Positions 11,607-25,318 of a stretch of 64,000 nt of DNA are shown one piece after another. A model generated the notes under the pieces. It was not told the DNA's origin, ran no database searches, and saw nothing but the letters and a program-made list of their open reading frames with translations. The DNA lies in NCBI GenBank assembly GCA_028095005.1, contig CM051461.1, forward strand, positions 171,437,144 through 171,501,143. The letters run 5' to 3'. This DNA comes from Rhynchospora pubera. Lineage: Eukaryota; Streptophyta; Magnoliopsida; Poales; Cyperaceae. The position numbers and the translations under genes were made by a program. The stretch's first letter is position 1. The number at the start of each line of letters is the position of its first letter.

Positions 11607-13000
11607 ATGAATTGCCAAAACTCACAAGAGTTAGTCGGATCATACCAAAACAAATTGAGAGTCAAGGAATTTAGTACACATATCTTTGTTAATCAAACAA
11701 AAAGAATATATAAATTATTTTCTTTTACACATGAGATGTCATGTTCTTGCTCGAATTCATATTTTTTAGAAGGTTTTTTGCTTTTCGTCTTTGCCCATCT
11801 TGAATTCTGCGAAGGCAGCTATAGATGATAAAATGTTTGATAACTTGACTGTCGAGCAAATAACAAAGCACTATCAATACTTCAACATCTCGTAAAAAAA
11901 CTCTTCAAGTAGAATATTATATTTTTAGTTGCACTAAAATCTAAACATTGTGATTGCTTTGGAAGGCTAAAATATTAAGCGGCATATAATTATTTATTTT
12001 TCAACATTTTTATTTGCCTTAATTTAATTTAAAATTTGAGTTTATTTAATTCAGTAGATATTATTTTCAGTACAATAAATTTGATTCCTGCCAGATGTTG
12101 TAATTTTTGGATTCTATCATTATGATATGATTGGATCATGAATTGAGCGAAAATTAGCATGCTAATTTGAATTTTAGTGTAGTCGCTAATTTAATTTCTT
12201 ATTTAATTTAGCGAAATATGGAGTTTCCGACTATTTTGGACGGCTGTTTTTCCCTTTTTTTTTGTTCAAATGTCAAATAGCATTTTAAAATAATCATTAA
12301 CCTTAGTTAGCATTATTCTTTACTAATTTAAACACAGCCTATAACTAGAGATAAGAATTGGGAATAGCCTTGCTTAAACATAGGCTTTGATCAAAATATT
12401 TTTTACGTCGTATTGATTTTTCATAATTTCGTTTGATTAAATAATATGGAAAGTCCAACCAAATGATATGTTCATTTATAAAAAAAAATTCTAATAAAAT
12501 AAAATCTCATGTTTTTTTTTAAAAAAAAAAAGTACGAGAAAAGTTTCGGAGTTGATACCCATTAATACCTGACGACCGAAATCACCGAATCACCGAGCAT
12601 TCCATTGTATTCCGGTATTGCTTATTATTTTTTTGAGCAACAAAGCAAGCCCGTAGGCAGTAAATGGTATTCGGTATTTTTTATTCCGGGGGTCTCCTCC
12701 TCCAATTCTAATCCTGGTGGGGCCCACTGGCAGTGACGCTATCGCGTGTCCCAACGACCAAAGTGGGGGCCACTCTTCGCCACAGAAGCACGTCACCATC
12801 GTCTTCTTTGGGAATTGCTCAGCACACGCCCTGTTTATTCATCCACTTCTCCAAATTTTTTAAAATGACCTAAATGTCCTCTATCGAATGCTAAAATCTG
12901 GAAAACGAGATAGGACAGGAGAGAGGATATTTTGGTAAATTTCGGAGTGTTTGAGCAACTTTGGCGTGACCTGAGCAATTCCCGTCTTCTTTCGTGCTTC
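11607..13000. other. Intergenic region upstream of ATG4
   Basis: AT-rich to about 12,560, then more GC-rich DNA that likely holds the ATG4 promoter. No gene is recognised and no clear TATA box can be assigned. Confidence 0.5.
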
Positions 13001-13535
13001 CTTTCGCCACTTTGCGGTTCGTTCGTTCTCTTCCCAACCAAACATACATTATTCCAGTGAAATCTAATACAAACAAAATTTTTAGATCTCCATTACTTCA
13101 AACTGGAGGAAACACAAACCTACAACAAACTGCAACTTATTTCCTTTTCGTTGTTCCCTTTTTCTCTCCCAAATTACAAATTACAACCCACACCAAAATA
13201 GAAGCACCAGACACAGACAAGGTATACCCAACAACGTTGTTGCACCGCTCATAAAATCCTGAAATCGAGACTAGGTTGTGAAGATTTTGTTCGGTACTAG
13301 CCTCTTTTATCTTTTTCTTTTCCCCTTCAGATCCGATCCATGGTGAATTTCTAGCTACATCTCATGAACTATTCTCGCGCACTTGCTTGATTGATACCAG
13401 GTACTTTCAATTTGGTCTTTACTTCAGTATCTTCCTCAATTAGTTTGTATTTTTATCAATTTGCATGCTATTTTTGTAATTTTTGAGCTAATTAAGCACC
13501 ACCATGTGTTGGGTTTGTCTCAATTTCTGTAGGTA

Positions 13536-16500
13536 ATGACGAGCTTGCCTGAGGGGGCTGCCGATTCGAAATTACCTGACAGTTCCAGTTCGGCCTCAAA
13601 CCAAGCAGAAAGCAATTCGAATTCTTCGACTAGCTCTCTTTTTTCAAGCATTTTCACGTCTCCTTTCTCCATATTCGAGTCAAACCCTAATTTATTTTCA
13701 ACTGAGAAGAAGGATACAAAGCCAAGAACAAATGAGTGGACTAAAACTATAAAGAGGATCATGACAGGTGGCGCGATGAGACGTATCCAGGAGCGTATTT
13801 TGGGAACTGGCCGGATCGACACATTGAGCCCCTCCAGCGAGACTTGGTTACTTGGTGTTTGTTACAAAGTTGCAGCAGAAGAATCCAGTTCGAGTAGTGC
13901 AGGAGATGATGCTCATAATGCTTTCTCTGCCTTCGTAGAAGATTTTTCATCACGGATATGGATCACCTACAGAAAAGGTTAGCATCATAATCGGTTTAAG
14001 AAAGGGTTAGTATTTATTGGATGTTGTGAATTTATGTACATATCTGTTTGCTCTTCCCTTGAACTAGGTTTTGAAGCAATGGGTGAAGCACGGTACACAA
14101 GTGATGTAAACTGGGGTTGCATGATTAGAAGCAGTCAAATGCTTGTCGCACAGGTAACAGTTTGTAATTTGCATCGAATAATTAATATTGATGAAAGTGG
14201 TAATATGGGGTCAATAATTTGAGGTTCAGTCGGTAATGATGCTCTTCTGACCCTGTGCTCTGCAAAATGTCTCTTATGTGATGAATGTCTCTAGTAACCT
14301 CGGAATCTTTTGAAACTTAACTCGTAATGGGCTTTATTTTACACTGAATTTGGTCAAAATCCAAAACAGCATGTACCAATTATATCAATATTAATACATG
14401 CTAGATGCCATTGCTGCATTGTACCTGCACCAGACCTTCCAAAACATAACCAAAAAACATAAATGTAATTATTTGGACTGAACCATCCAAGGAAAAATAA
14501 TAGTAAATAATAGTCTGTCCGTATGGTTTGTCGAGCTAAATTAAAAGAGTAGATTGGTCCCTAATCTTTTAAAGTACCAAATTGATCCTCAAGGTTTCAG
14601 AATGTTCAATGTTAGTTCTTTTATTTGATTGACTCCTAAATGCTATGAACTACTCAATCCTCTCCTCTAAAAGATGCACCCCCCCTAAATGCTATGAACT
14701 ACTCAAGCTATGTGTATCCCCCACCCCCTAATTGAAAAGTTAAAAATTAAAAAAGATGCAACCCCTGGCCCCATCTAAAGGATCTTTCTGATCCCTTTTT
14801 TAGTATACTGAAAAGAAATGAATAGTCTCTTCTTCTCTGTTTGGTCATCTCATTGTCCCCAGCATTCGACTGCTATGTTCCTGACTTGAGACTCCTTAAG
14901 TTACAGTTCCAGAATGATTTGCTATAGTGGTAGTGATAAGGATTGAAATATATAGGGAGAAGGATGATGTAGAGCAACTACCTTGGAAGATTAGTAGAGC
15001 ATCATTTAGAGGAAGAACCACGTCATACCCCTTAGACCCTGACAACATGATTACATTCTTGAGCTCTCCAAAGCTGTGTTACACAGGATTATATTGGCAT
15101 TTAGTATCAATTTAATCCTAAGTTGGATGGAGAGACTAATTGCTGACATCTCTAAAAAAGAACAGATTTAAATTATGTTCAGTTAGTAAAACAGAGGTGA
15201 ATAAAGAAAAACTATTAATGGAGATGGAACAGCAAGTGAAGCATGATGAGTGAGCTTATTTAGTTATGTAATTCTTTAATTAAATGAATGAAAGGATGAA
15301 CTTGGGATTTAGAAACTATATATTCTCGAGGACCAATCTTGTTTGAATTTGAAATATCAAAAGGTGTTTGCACTAGTTATTCTGAGTTCTAACAAAATTT
15401 ATGGGTATGACATGAATTTTGTTTGCTATTTCAAAAATTATTCCTAACCTATTTGCAAAAACTTTGCAGGCACTGATTTTCCACTATCTGGGAAGATCTT
15501 GGAGGAAACCCGCCGAAAAGGTATTGAGATAAAAAAAAAGGTTCATTTCCAGTAACAAAAGGAGGCTTTCCTCTGAGTGAAAATTATGGACAAACTTCAC
15601 TCATATAGGGTTACCAGCCTCTTAAATTTCCAATTTAGGGTTTTCTTATGATGGTACCATGTTAACATGCAGCCATACAATCAAAACTATATCAAAATTC
15701 TGCACCAATTTGGTGACTCTGAGTCGCACGCCTTCTCAATTCACAACCTGGTTCGAGCTGGAAAGGGGTATGGTCTAGCAGCAGGCTCATGGTTGGGTCC
15801 CTATGCCATGTGTCGGGCATGGGAAACACTAGCCAGGGAGAATAATGTAGGGGAGCCTGAAGTGGAGAAAAGAAAGGAGAGTCTGCCTTTTGCTGTTTAT
15901 GTGGTTTCAGGAGATGGTGATGGTGAGAGAGGTGGTGCCCCAGTGTTATGCAGAGATGTGGCATCTAGACTCTCTTCGGAGTTTAGTAAAGGTGGTGCTA
16001 CATGGGCCCCAATGCTATTACTGGTTCCTCTTGTGCTTGGCCTCGATAAAGTTAATCCGAGGTACCGTTAAAAAGAACTTGTATTCCATAAAGAGCATTA
16101 ATCTATTTTATTCAACATAGCCACAAAATCCTTGCAAATTTTTTATCTGGCAACTCTTCATTCTTATTTGAATGGATAGTGGCTGCCAGAAGTAGTTCTG
16201 ACTTATGAATGATGTAATGACAATATCCAAATAATTTATATTAAAGATTTGCAGTGCAAGTATATTGATGTGGATAATATGAAAAATTTGTATTTTTATT
16301 CAATATTGAGGCTTTACTGCAGATTGTTAAATTTTGAATGGTCCAGCTAATTAACTGGGTAACAGTAGTATGCTACACACTGACCTTAGGATTGCTAGCA
16401 ATCTATCTTAACTCAAAGGTCGTATAGATGATGAGCAGTTACTTGGGTTATGTTTCACTAATGAATTTGAAAATATTTAACCCGAGCATTTTGGTAATTG

Positions 16501-17868
16501 AGCTTTTGTTCTGTCAGCATCCAGATTAAGAATTGTACGTTCTATAAATCCACACTGCTTCTTGTAACTTGTATTATCTTTTCAGGTACTTGCCATTGCT
16601 GAAAGAAACATTCATGTTTCCACAGAGCTTGGGTATTCTAGGTGGTAAACCTGGAGCCTCTACTTACATTGTTGGTGTACAAGACGAGAAAGCTTTATAC
16701 CTTGATCCACATGAAGTCCAGCAGGTAAGAAATAGGAATTATGGTATTAAGTGGCTGTATCAAATCTAGCCTGGTACTTCTGTATAACCATTTGAGAAAT
16801 AATATGTGCAATGTCTAGACTATGACGCCTTGGTTATATTCCCAGATGCTTATAATCTGTGTAATTAAGAGCCCAAAACCATGCTTGCTGATACTTCATT
16901 TTTTATAAAATTTATATCTGTGAGTTGCTAATGGCAATCAAATATATATTGTGATTTGGTACATGACCATACATAATTATAAAACCCTAGTTAATAATCT
17001 AGATTTAATTGAAAGCTTAACACTTTTAACAGGCAGTTGATATCGAAAGTGATAATTTGGAGGCTGATACCTCTTCATACCACTGCAGGTATGGAATTAG
17101 AAGTGGAATATAAAGACTTATTTCTAGTAAAGATGATTTTTTCTCTCTTTTTCTTTTCCAATTCATACACATAACAAAGACATTTCTTTATAATCTAACA
17201 GCACTGTTCGGCATATACCACTTGACCAGATAGATCCTTCACTGGCTATTGGTTTCTATTGCCGTGATAAAGGTATTCAATTGAAAAACTTCCTGAAAAC
17301 ATTTTTCAATACTAAAATTATATCTATGACCTTGAAGTTCTTTAATATGTAGAGCATACTCTGAAATATAGAAATTTTGCATATAACCCACAAAACAGTA
17401 AGGATCCACATCATCTATTATAGCCTTGTGATTTTCTTCAAAACATGCTCAGATTACTTTTTCTCACTTATTTTTTCAGGAGGGGGATATTAATTCTTCT
17501 TTCTTGAAATTTGAGTGGTGAGGGTTATGACTGATGTGTGATATTTCTAGAATTTGTGACCATTTCTGCAACATTTCACTCGTTTCAGTAAATAGTTGTT
17601 AAAGTTGTCAGGGGTACCACATGTTTGTGCATTTTATTTAATTATAAAATTTTTTATGATATTTTTTTACTTCCATAATGCAGATGACTTTGATGATTTA
17701 TGTTCTCGCTCATCAGAGCTTGGAGAGAAAGCAAATGGAGCTCCTTTATTCACTGTTACTGACAGTTTGGGTGCATCTAGCAGCAATAGATTTGATGATG
17801 CCTTTAATTTAGAACAGTACAGTGAGTGCAGTGGCCATGCTGGCGAAGATGAGTGGCAACTCCTCTGA
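13536..17868 (+). CDS. ATG4: Cysteine protease ATG4 (autophagy)
   Basis: ATG4 cleaves ATG8 after its C-terminal Gly and releases it from phosphatidylethanolamine, in the cytosol. Coding exons: 13536-13977, 14068-14153, 15470-15520, 15673-16061, 16586-16724, 17033-17088, 17202-17272, 17684-17868. All junctions are GT-AG, phases match, and the product is 472 aa, a normal plant ATG4 length. A non-coding 5' exon probably ends at 13400 with an intron 13401-13532. The catalytic Cys165 is in NWGCMIRSSQ; Asp363 and His365 are in LYLDPHEVQ; GSWLGPYAMCRAWE and GGKPGASTYIVG are family signatures. The Ser-rich N-terminus (about 1-50) is likely disordered. The C-terminus EDEWQLL contains a W-x-x-L ATG8-interacting motif (469-472). 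All key residues are present, so the protein should be active. The exon model is inferred from splice signals and homology. Confidence 0.95.
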
Positions 17869-18645
17869 TATTGCAGCAGACTTAAAATCTTACTCCTTTT
17901 TTTGTCGCTGATCACTAGGCCTCTCCAATTCAAGAAGACAACTCCATGACCTCTTGATTATTTGTACTGTAATGTGAATTCAGCAGCTTGCTGTGATTTC
18001 ACAATTTGAATTAATGGAGGGTGTAAAAAAAAATGTAATTTCCGTTGAAGCAAAGTTGACAAATCTGCAAAGGCGCATATTCCTGGAAAGAAGCTTTGTC
18101 ATCTCTTCTATTTTATTCTTTCATTTATTCGGTTTTTGAATTAACTACAGTTGCATTTATGGAAAGGTGTTTGGTGTGCGTGTGCAGAGTGAAAGCTTGT
18201 GATTTCTGGGTCTATTAATAAACTCAATTGTACACAAGTTGTTCAATAATGTCTGTTATTTGCATATATTCTGTGGGTTTAATTGTTTTCCGGTTGGTGT
18301 TTTCCTGATGATGGTGCTGCTACGTCCTGCGTGACAAAATTATTGCTTTGTAATAATTAAGGAAAAAGGTATTATAGCATTGTATCTCCTACCCAAAGTT
18401 TAAATAACAAATCTCTGCATGAAGTGCATGCCAAGTAAGGAAGAAATCTAGGAGATTCAAAGCTAAAATTTCTGTTGGTAAAGTGTTAGATATTTTAGCA
18501 TCAAATGCACCTCATGTTGAAAGAAAAGAATCAGAACCACACCAAAAGGAGCCCATCCGTTATTTCTCAATCTATTATACATGGTCTATTGAACTGTATT
18601 ATTTTCCTTGGCTACTATTATTGGTTACTATAGAGTGCTGCGACC
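17869..18645 (+). other. ATG4 3' region and glucanase upstream region
   Basis: The ATG4 3' UTR probably ends between about 18,000 and 18,260; AATAAACTC occurs near 18,218. The remaining sequence to the glucanase ATG must hold its promoter. I see no clear TATA box. Both genes lie on the same strand with under 800 bases between stop and next ATG. Confidence 0.5.
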
Positions 18646-20583
18646 ATGCTTACACTTTCTTCACTGCTCTCGCTCTTTCTCCTCTTCACCCCTCAAGGTA
18701 GATAAATTTCTGTGTTCTTTTATCTGAATCAAGCATTTCAGCATTATACATTTGTGTGTTTGTCTATCTACTCCAGTGATTTTACTCCATGATTAGCAAA
18801 TTTTGGTGCTGGCCTGTCCATTTATATTGTTTTGCTTTGGTGCTAATCAATATCTAGCTCGGAACCAACACTTGCGTTATGGATTTCAATGAATTTGTTC
18901 AAAAATTTGTATTTCAGTTACTGGAGCTGGCATTGGAGTCAACTATGGGAAGATGGCAACAGATCTCCCTTCTCCATTTCAAGTGGCCCAATTCCTTTCT
19001 CAAAACACAATATTTGATCGTGTTAAGATCCTTGATAGTGATCCCCCAACCATAGAAGCCTTTGCGAATACCAGGCTTGCAATAGATGTTACCATTTCAA
19101 ATGACCTAATTCCAAACCTAATCAACATTTCCTTTGCAAAGCACTGGATTCGAACCAACATTATCCCCTATGCCTCCTCCACTAACATTTCTAGAATTTT
19201 AGTTGGCAATGAAGCAATCTCTACTGCCAATAAAACCCTTGTTCTTGGCCTTGTCCCGGCCATGCAAAACCTTCACACAGAACTTGTTAGTGTTTCTCTT
19301 CACCATAGAATCAAGGTGTCAACTGCACATTCACTTGGCATTCTTGCAGCCTCAATTCCACCATCTGCAGGAAAATTCAAGGATGGGTATGATACTGAGG
19401 TTATAAAGCCAATGCTTAGTTTTTTGAAAGCTACCAACTCCCCGTTTATGGTGAATGCGTATCCCTTCTTTGGATTCACCATAGACACACTAGACTATGC
19501 TTTGTTTAGGTTGAACAATGGCGTGTTCGACAATGAAACCGGGCTAGTTTACACTAACATGTTAGATGCACAACTAGATGCCGTACACTCAGCAATGAAG
19601 CGCTTAGGTTTTACTGACATTAACATAGTAATAGCCCAGACTGGGTGGCCATCAGTTGGAGGAGAATCAGAAGTTGGTGTGTCCATGGATTTTGCACGGG
19701 ACTATAACAAGAACCTTATTCGACATGTTATTTCTGGAATTGGCACGCCACTTATGAGTGATCGCACATTCGAAACATATATTTTTGAATTATTCAATGA
19801 GGATCTCAAGCCTGGGCCTTCATCAGATAGAAACTTCGGTCTGTTTCATGCAGACCTCACACCAGTCTATGACATTGGCATTCTCAAACCAGAGGTTAGT
19901 TTAAACAATTTTCTTCAACTATTTCCAGTTTGGATGTAAACACCATGCCACGCTAGTATTCTTCATAATTACCATCGTTTAGTACGTATATCATAACAGA
20001 TTAATCAAGTAGTATTACTTATATTATTGCCCTCTTTTCAAGGAGCCAGATGAGCTTATTTACTGCATGAATGATGTAAAATTTATGAGTCACAACTCAC
20101 AACATATTCCAATCACTTAAATTAGTTTACTACTTTACTTTAATTTCAGATTATTCTGTTATTCTTTAACCAGGCAAGTCAGCCAGTAAAATCAGCTGTT
20201 GCAAACCCAGCAGATCCAATCCCAGCCAATGTGAAGCAATGGTGCATTCCAAAACCGAACACTGATAAAATGATGTTGCAAGGAAACATAGACTTTGCAT
20301 GTAGTGAAGTTAACTGCCACCCAATACAACCAGGCGGCAATTGCTTCAACCCAGACACACTCCATGCACATGCTGCATATGCCATGAATGAATACTTCCA
20401 ATTCTACGGCAAGAACTCATTTGACTGCTACTTTGGAGGAACTGGAATTGTATCTACTGTTGATCCAAGTAAGTATATGTTTGAATTTTTGGACTACGTT
20501 ATGACAGAATTGCTCAGAGTGAGACAATTACAATTATTTTTTTCTTTGTGCTAGGTTATGGGAGCTGCAAATTCAGATCTTAG
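18646..20583 (+). CDS. GH17 glucan endo-1,3-beta-glucosidase-like protein with X8 (CBM43) domain
   Basis: Exons: 18646-18697, 18918-19894, 20174-20468, 20555-20583; product 450 aa. Exon 1 encodes a short hydrophobic signal peptide (MLTLSSLLSLFLLFTPQG), so the protein should be secreted to the wall. Exon 2 is the GH17 barrel: GVNYGKMATDLPSP, RILVGNEAIS (acid/base Glu116), IAQTGWPSVGG and FNEDLKPGP (Glu312). Exons 3-4 form an X8/CBM43 domain with the six expected cysteines, starting at QWCIPKPNTD and ending DPSYGSCKFRS, which binds beta-1,3-glucan (callose). In active GH17 enzymes the segment reads (S/A)ETGWPS with Glu as nucleophile. Here codon 19637-19639 is CAG, giving Gln258, one base from GAG. 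Hydrolysis may be lost while glucan binding stays. No hydrophobic GPI tail follows X8. The exon 1 donor (GTAGAT) is weak, so the start is less sure than the rest. Confidence 0.9.
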
Positions 20584-21960
20584 AGGAAAATTGCTATTGC
20601 CACTATAATTTTGCGTCCTTACGACAAAGTCTTTGAGTTTCTATATATTTTATATGTTATAGCAGAAATATAATGAAGAGAAATAGAGAATTGAACGTAC
20701 GTATCTGATGAAACTGTCGGTGTTTTAGGCTTTCTTTCCCTTTTCCCTTTTTTTTTTGTGGAAAAAAGATAACGCTCAAGCCCCCAAATTTCATACTGTC
20801 GGTGTTAATTGTTGCGTGTTTCTAATCATGCAATTTGTGTCAATGTCAAATAGAGGCCGCAGTTTGTGTAATCGTAAATTCCACACGGCATAGCCGACAA
20901 TTTGTACAATTGTACGAAGAAAATATTAGAGGAAATGTAACAAGTGGCGCATTAGCGATCTATTGAAATAATGAATTGGGAACAATTTGTTCGTTCTTAA
21001 CTAAAAGAATTACACAATTTCAACAATAATCTTACATTAAAAGCTACACTCGAGTTAGTTTTTACAAAAAAAAAAACCAACCACCATTTTTAAAAAAAAA
21101 AGAAAAAAGAAAGCGAACGGAACCACCATTTCTCATTTTGAGAGCACCTTTCACAAATAATTTAATTATTCGCAAGTAATCCAGATGTAACAGAATATGT
21201 CATTCGACTTTATATGCATTTTTCCTGGGGCAAATTTTTACCGCCCCTATTTTCACCTCACCAAATCATTGCCCAGGTTTTTGGGCTTGATAGCTATCAA
21301 ATAGGAAAAACAGGAAAGGAAATGTCTTAATTTTGAAATAAGGTTTTAGTTACTCTTTTATGATCATGTATATTGGTTTTGGCTAAACACATTTAGTTAG
21401 AGAAATCACTGATTCTTAAATTGGCTTTATGGTGCATGTCAGTTCAGAGATTTCTCGTTCTTTCTCCATTTTCTCTGTCTTTCTTTCTTTAAAGGACTTA
21501 TTCTTTTAACCATATAAAATTATAAACTTTTTTATATCGTCGAATAAATATTTACATCTATTTCTATTGATATTCATATTTCTAACTATTTATCCTAAAC
21601 TCCGTTGAAAAATTTAATTTACCTGAATAATATTGTCAGAATTGTTAAATAGTTTATTTTTTTAGGTGATTTTCCCTGTTACAATTTACAAGAAACAAGA
21701 TGATTAGATGAGATTCCCTAAACTGGACCAAATAAATATGATAATAGAATAATAAATTGGGCTGAATTCGAAAGCCTAAAAAGGCCCATTAATGTTCTTG
21801 CCTGTTTTAACTTTTAGCTCAGAAAATGCCAGAAAATTTCCTTCTCTTCCTCGGAGAGTCACCTCCGGAAACCTTTCCTCTTTGTTCTCTTCATGTTTTT
21901 AATCTTACAATTTAATACAGTCTACTTTTTCATCTAGTACTTCAATAAAGCATCTCCACC
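20584..21960. other. Intergenic region between glucanase and ACBP
   Basis: AT-rich DNA with poly-A/poly-T runs near 20,745 and 21,070-21,110. No gene is seen. The final 100-150 bases are pyrimidine-rich and probably form the ACBP 5' UTR. Confidence 0.5.
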
Positions 21961-24900
21961 ATGGGTGATTGGCAAGACCTTGGCCAGGCCGTCTTCGTCG
22001 GCCTCATCTTCTCCTTCCTCGTCGCCAAGCTCATCTCCGTCGCCATCTCCATCAAGGATAGCAACCTCAAGCTCACGCGTTCCGAGTCGGATCCACAACC
22101 CCAACCCGAATCCGAATCCGAAAGAGAGGCATCCGTAGAGAAAACCCAGATTAATACAGCTTCTACTAGTAAAACCATCGACGAAAACAAGGGTGATATA
22201 GGTAGCGACGATAGTAGCGATGATGATAGCGACAGTTGGGAGGGGATAGAGAGTACGGAACTTGACGAAGAGTTTAGTGCCGCGTCGGCGTTTGTTGCCA
22301 CCATGGCTGCCACGTCAGAGTCGGCTAGGGTTTCCAGTGAGGTTCAATTGAAGCTTTATGGATTGTATAAGATTGCCACAGAGGGGCCCTGCACTACATC
22401 TCAGCCTTCTGTTCTTAATCCCACAGCTCGTGCCAAGTGGTAGGTTAGAGAAGCTTTTTATGGGTTAGTTTTTTCTAATTAAATATTGGTTTTCTACATT
22501 AGTTGAGTAGTGTTAATTGGGAAATTTGCTATTGGCATTTACTTTTTGGTACAATAGTTCACCCAATTAGTTAGTGATCTTGTTGGATGATACCAATTTT
22601 GGAAAAATAAGTTGTTGTTTTGAACCTGCAACCGATCATAAAACAATGAATTGATGTTCGACTTGCGCATATCATATTTTTCATTTGGCTTGATGTTGTA
22701 TTTCTATACCATTTTATTTAGTGTTCAAATAACAATAAGTTTTGGAGGTAATAGAACTGTCTTTAACACATGCAAGGAATGCATGGCAGAGATTGGGTGC
22801 TATGCCAACTGAAGAAGCAATGCAAAACTATATTAGTATCGTAGATGAGCTTTTCCCTTCTTGGACTAGTGGTTCATCTCTGGTAAAGTTCAATTGCTCA
22901 TTTAAGTCCATATCAACGCGATTATTAGCTTAACAACTTGATGTTATAAGTAGTGGCTTTATATGACTCTTTTTTTTCTGGTAAAGTGGTAATAGAGATT
23001 GTATCCTCTTTTGCCCTCCATTCATAGAAGAAAGCTACATGAAAATTTGAGACATTTAAGAGAATTTTATTTGGTGGGAAAATGGAATTCTCCAGAGTTT
23101 CATAAAATAAATAACTACATTTTTAGATGGATTTGATAGCGAACGGTAATCTGAAGTTTTGAAATATCTTTCCTTTTTATCTCCGTATAAATGAACTATT
23201 TGTTGCAACTTGTTTTATGTATTCAATGACAATAGAAGGAAAAGAAGAATGATGAAGATGCCAGTGCGTCTAGTTCAGCGGCCAAAGGACCAATGGGCCC
23301 TGTTTTCAGCAGCTTGATTGAGGAGGAAGAAGAAAATCCTAATGCTAACATGTATAATTCATTCTTTTCTTATTTTATATAAAGTTCAGTCTGAAAGTAT
23401 GCGAGATAAGAATATATATCTAAAATCAAACATATAGGACATCCAACACGATTCAAAAAGTCAACTGTTAAAAATTTAAATGGCCGATCCGAACATCTCA
23501 ATATGATCTCTATATTAAAATACCCTTGCAAATCAAATTTTATAATTTTTCAAAATTTTCAAATTTTCTAACTATTTTTTTCGAATTTAAAAAATTGGAG
23601 GGTACATAACGTTTTAGATTGAGCATTTGAAAAAATTTCAAAAAAATAGTAAAGAAATCTGACAAAATATAAAATTTGGTCCCAATAAAGATTTTATTAT
23701 GAAGAACAATTTCAGCAGTTCGGATCGGCCATTTTAATCTCAAAAAATTAAATTTTATCATGTTGGACGAATGCTTGTGTCCAAAATGTTGGACACTAGC
23801 CACTCCCATATTATATTTTTGTCTTATGTTTACACTTTTGTTATCCGCAAATACATGAACTTCAAAAGAATAAAAGAATCATTTTCATGGCATTTTTCGA
23901 ATAATTTGTCTCTAGTAATTTGGATGCAATACACATCGCTGCGCGAGAAGGGGCAAGAGATGATCTACTCAAGCAGTTGGATAGTGGAGTTTCAGTGAAC
24001 CTTTCAGGTTCGCTTCTATCTTTATGAATTTTCTTAAAATTTCTTTTTGTGTTAAAAAACATTACAGAATCATGTGTTTCATGAGCTAAGCGACATTCTT
24101 TGTGTATAAGCAGACCAACTGAATTTTGATAAAGAAAAAAGGTAAAATGCAATTACATGTAGAAATTATCTTTTTTACTTTCTTCTTATTTTTTGGTATA
24201 TTTCCAAATGTGGGTTTCAGAGGGAGAGGGAAGGACTCCTCTGCATTGGGCAGTTGATCGTGGTCACCTTGACATTGTCAAGGAACTTCTCAAAGCACAT
24301 GCTGATGTCAATGCTAAGGTACTTTCTCAAGTTCTTCTAATTTTGGATGTGATTACTAGGGCACCTTGTTGTCAGGCCTGGTGTAGGTGGTGCACAATAC
24401 TAAATAGTTATTCCAATAACCTAATTGTATAGGATTTTTGGTTTTTTTTTTTCTGTTACATTAGTTGATTCAATGGTCACTACAGGATGTTTTAGCTATT
24501 TAGATCCTTTATTGTGCTGTTATTTAAAGATTCGGCTTCTATAATAAGTTAATCCAAAATATTTATAATATTAAATGATGGTTCACTTGTCTTCACTTTT
24601 CAAATTCTTAATAACTAGAATTGTACAATTCAAATAACAAATAAAGCCATTAGATGTGATTTATATTACTTTCTTTACATCCGCATAAAAATTTATGACC
24701 AAATGACTTTTCTTTGACATGATTCATGGACTTGAAAATCAATGTCCAAAAGTCGTCCACATCAGAGTATTTTTTTTAATTATTGATGTCAGTGAAAATG
24801 AAATTGAGAAGTCAGTTATTTTTAGGTGTTAATAGAGAGAATGATATAGATTATATCTAATGATTATATTTTTTATATTTAAATTTTAAATTTTATTTTA

Positions 24901-25318
24901 TTAAATTTTTTTTAGAGTAATATAAATTGGTGGCATTTGATACCTCCTGAGTCCTGACCCGAACTCCAATCAAGTAGCTCTTCAGTTTGGGGGAACCTTG
25001 GCTCAACTAGAACAAATCTGAACCTGATCTGAGCTTATCGAATTGAAAAAACTAGCCCGTTACGACCCAAAAATGAGATTCAGAGAAATATATTCGGCTT
25101 CTCATTTCACCTGATCAAAAAAAAAAAAACTTTATTTTCATGATATATGGCAGGACAATGAGGGGCAAACACCACTGCACTATGCGGTTGTTTGTGAGAG
25201 GGAAGCAATAGCTGAGCTGCTAGTCAACCATGGCGGTGATCCTCATGTTATTGACAATGACGGGAGCTCTCCTCTTGATCAGTGTGATTCAAAGTGGCCT
25301 TTCATGATCACTGAATAA
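21961..25318 (+). CDS. Ankyrin-repeat acyl-CoA-binding protein (ACBP1/ACBP2 type)
   Basis: This class binds acyl-CoA esters at the ER and plasma membrane and recruits partners through ankyrin repeats. Exons: 21961-22439, 22777-22882, 23236-23351, 23916-24007, 24221-24318, 25154-25318; product 351 aa, matching ACBP1/2 size. A single membrane segment lies near the N-terminus (about 7-28, VFVGLIFSFLVAKLISVAIS), followed by an acidic Ser/Glu/Asp-rich linker with DDSSDDDSDSWEGIES. The ACBP domain starts at ELDEEFSAASAF and includes LKLYGLYKIATEGPC and ARAKWNAWQRLGAM, with the acyl-CoA contact residues Tyr-Lys and Lys kept. After an acidic spacer (PVFSSLIEEEEENP) come ankyrin repeats: AIHIAAREG, GRTPLHWAVDRGHLDIVKEL and GQTPLHYAVVCEREAIAELL, ending SSPLDQCDSKWPFMITE. 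Introns join in phase throughout. Intron 3 carries a foldback MITE. Identification is firm; ACBP1 and ACBP2 cannot be told apart by eye. Confidence 0.94.
23436..23790. mobile_element. Foldback MITE in ACBP intron 3
   Basis: The left arm has ATGGCCGATCCGAAC and AATTTTATAATTTTTC; the right arm has the complements GTTCGGATCGGCCAT and AAAATATAAAATTTG. Ends carry GGACATCCAACA and a TTGGACAC palindrome, but I could not fix the target duplication. The interior resembles the MITEs at 25,750 and 51,341. Confidence 0.65.

Noticed and set aside
18953..19939. Glucanase as a single-exon 328-residue protein
   Set aside because: This reading lacks the signal peptide, starts inside the GVNYGKM motif and runs past a GT donor at 19895; the four-exon model restores the complete GH17-X8 layout.
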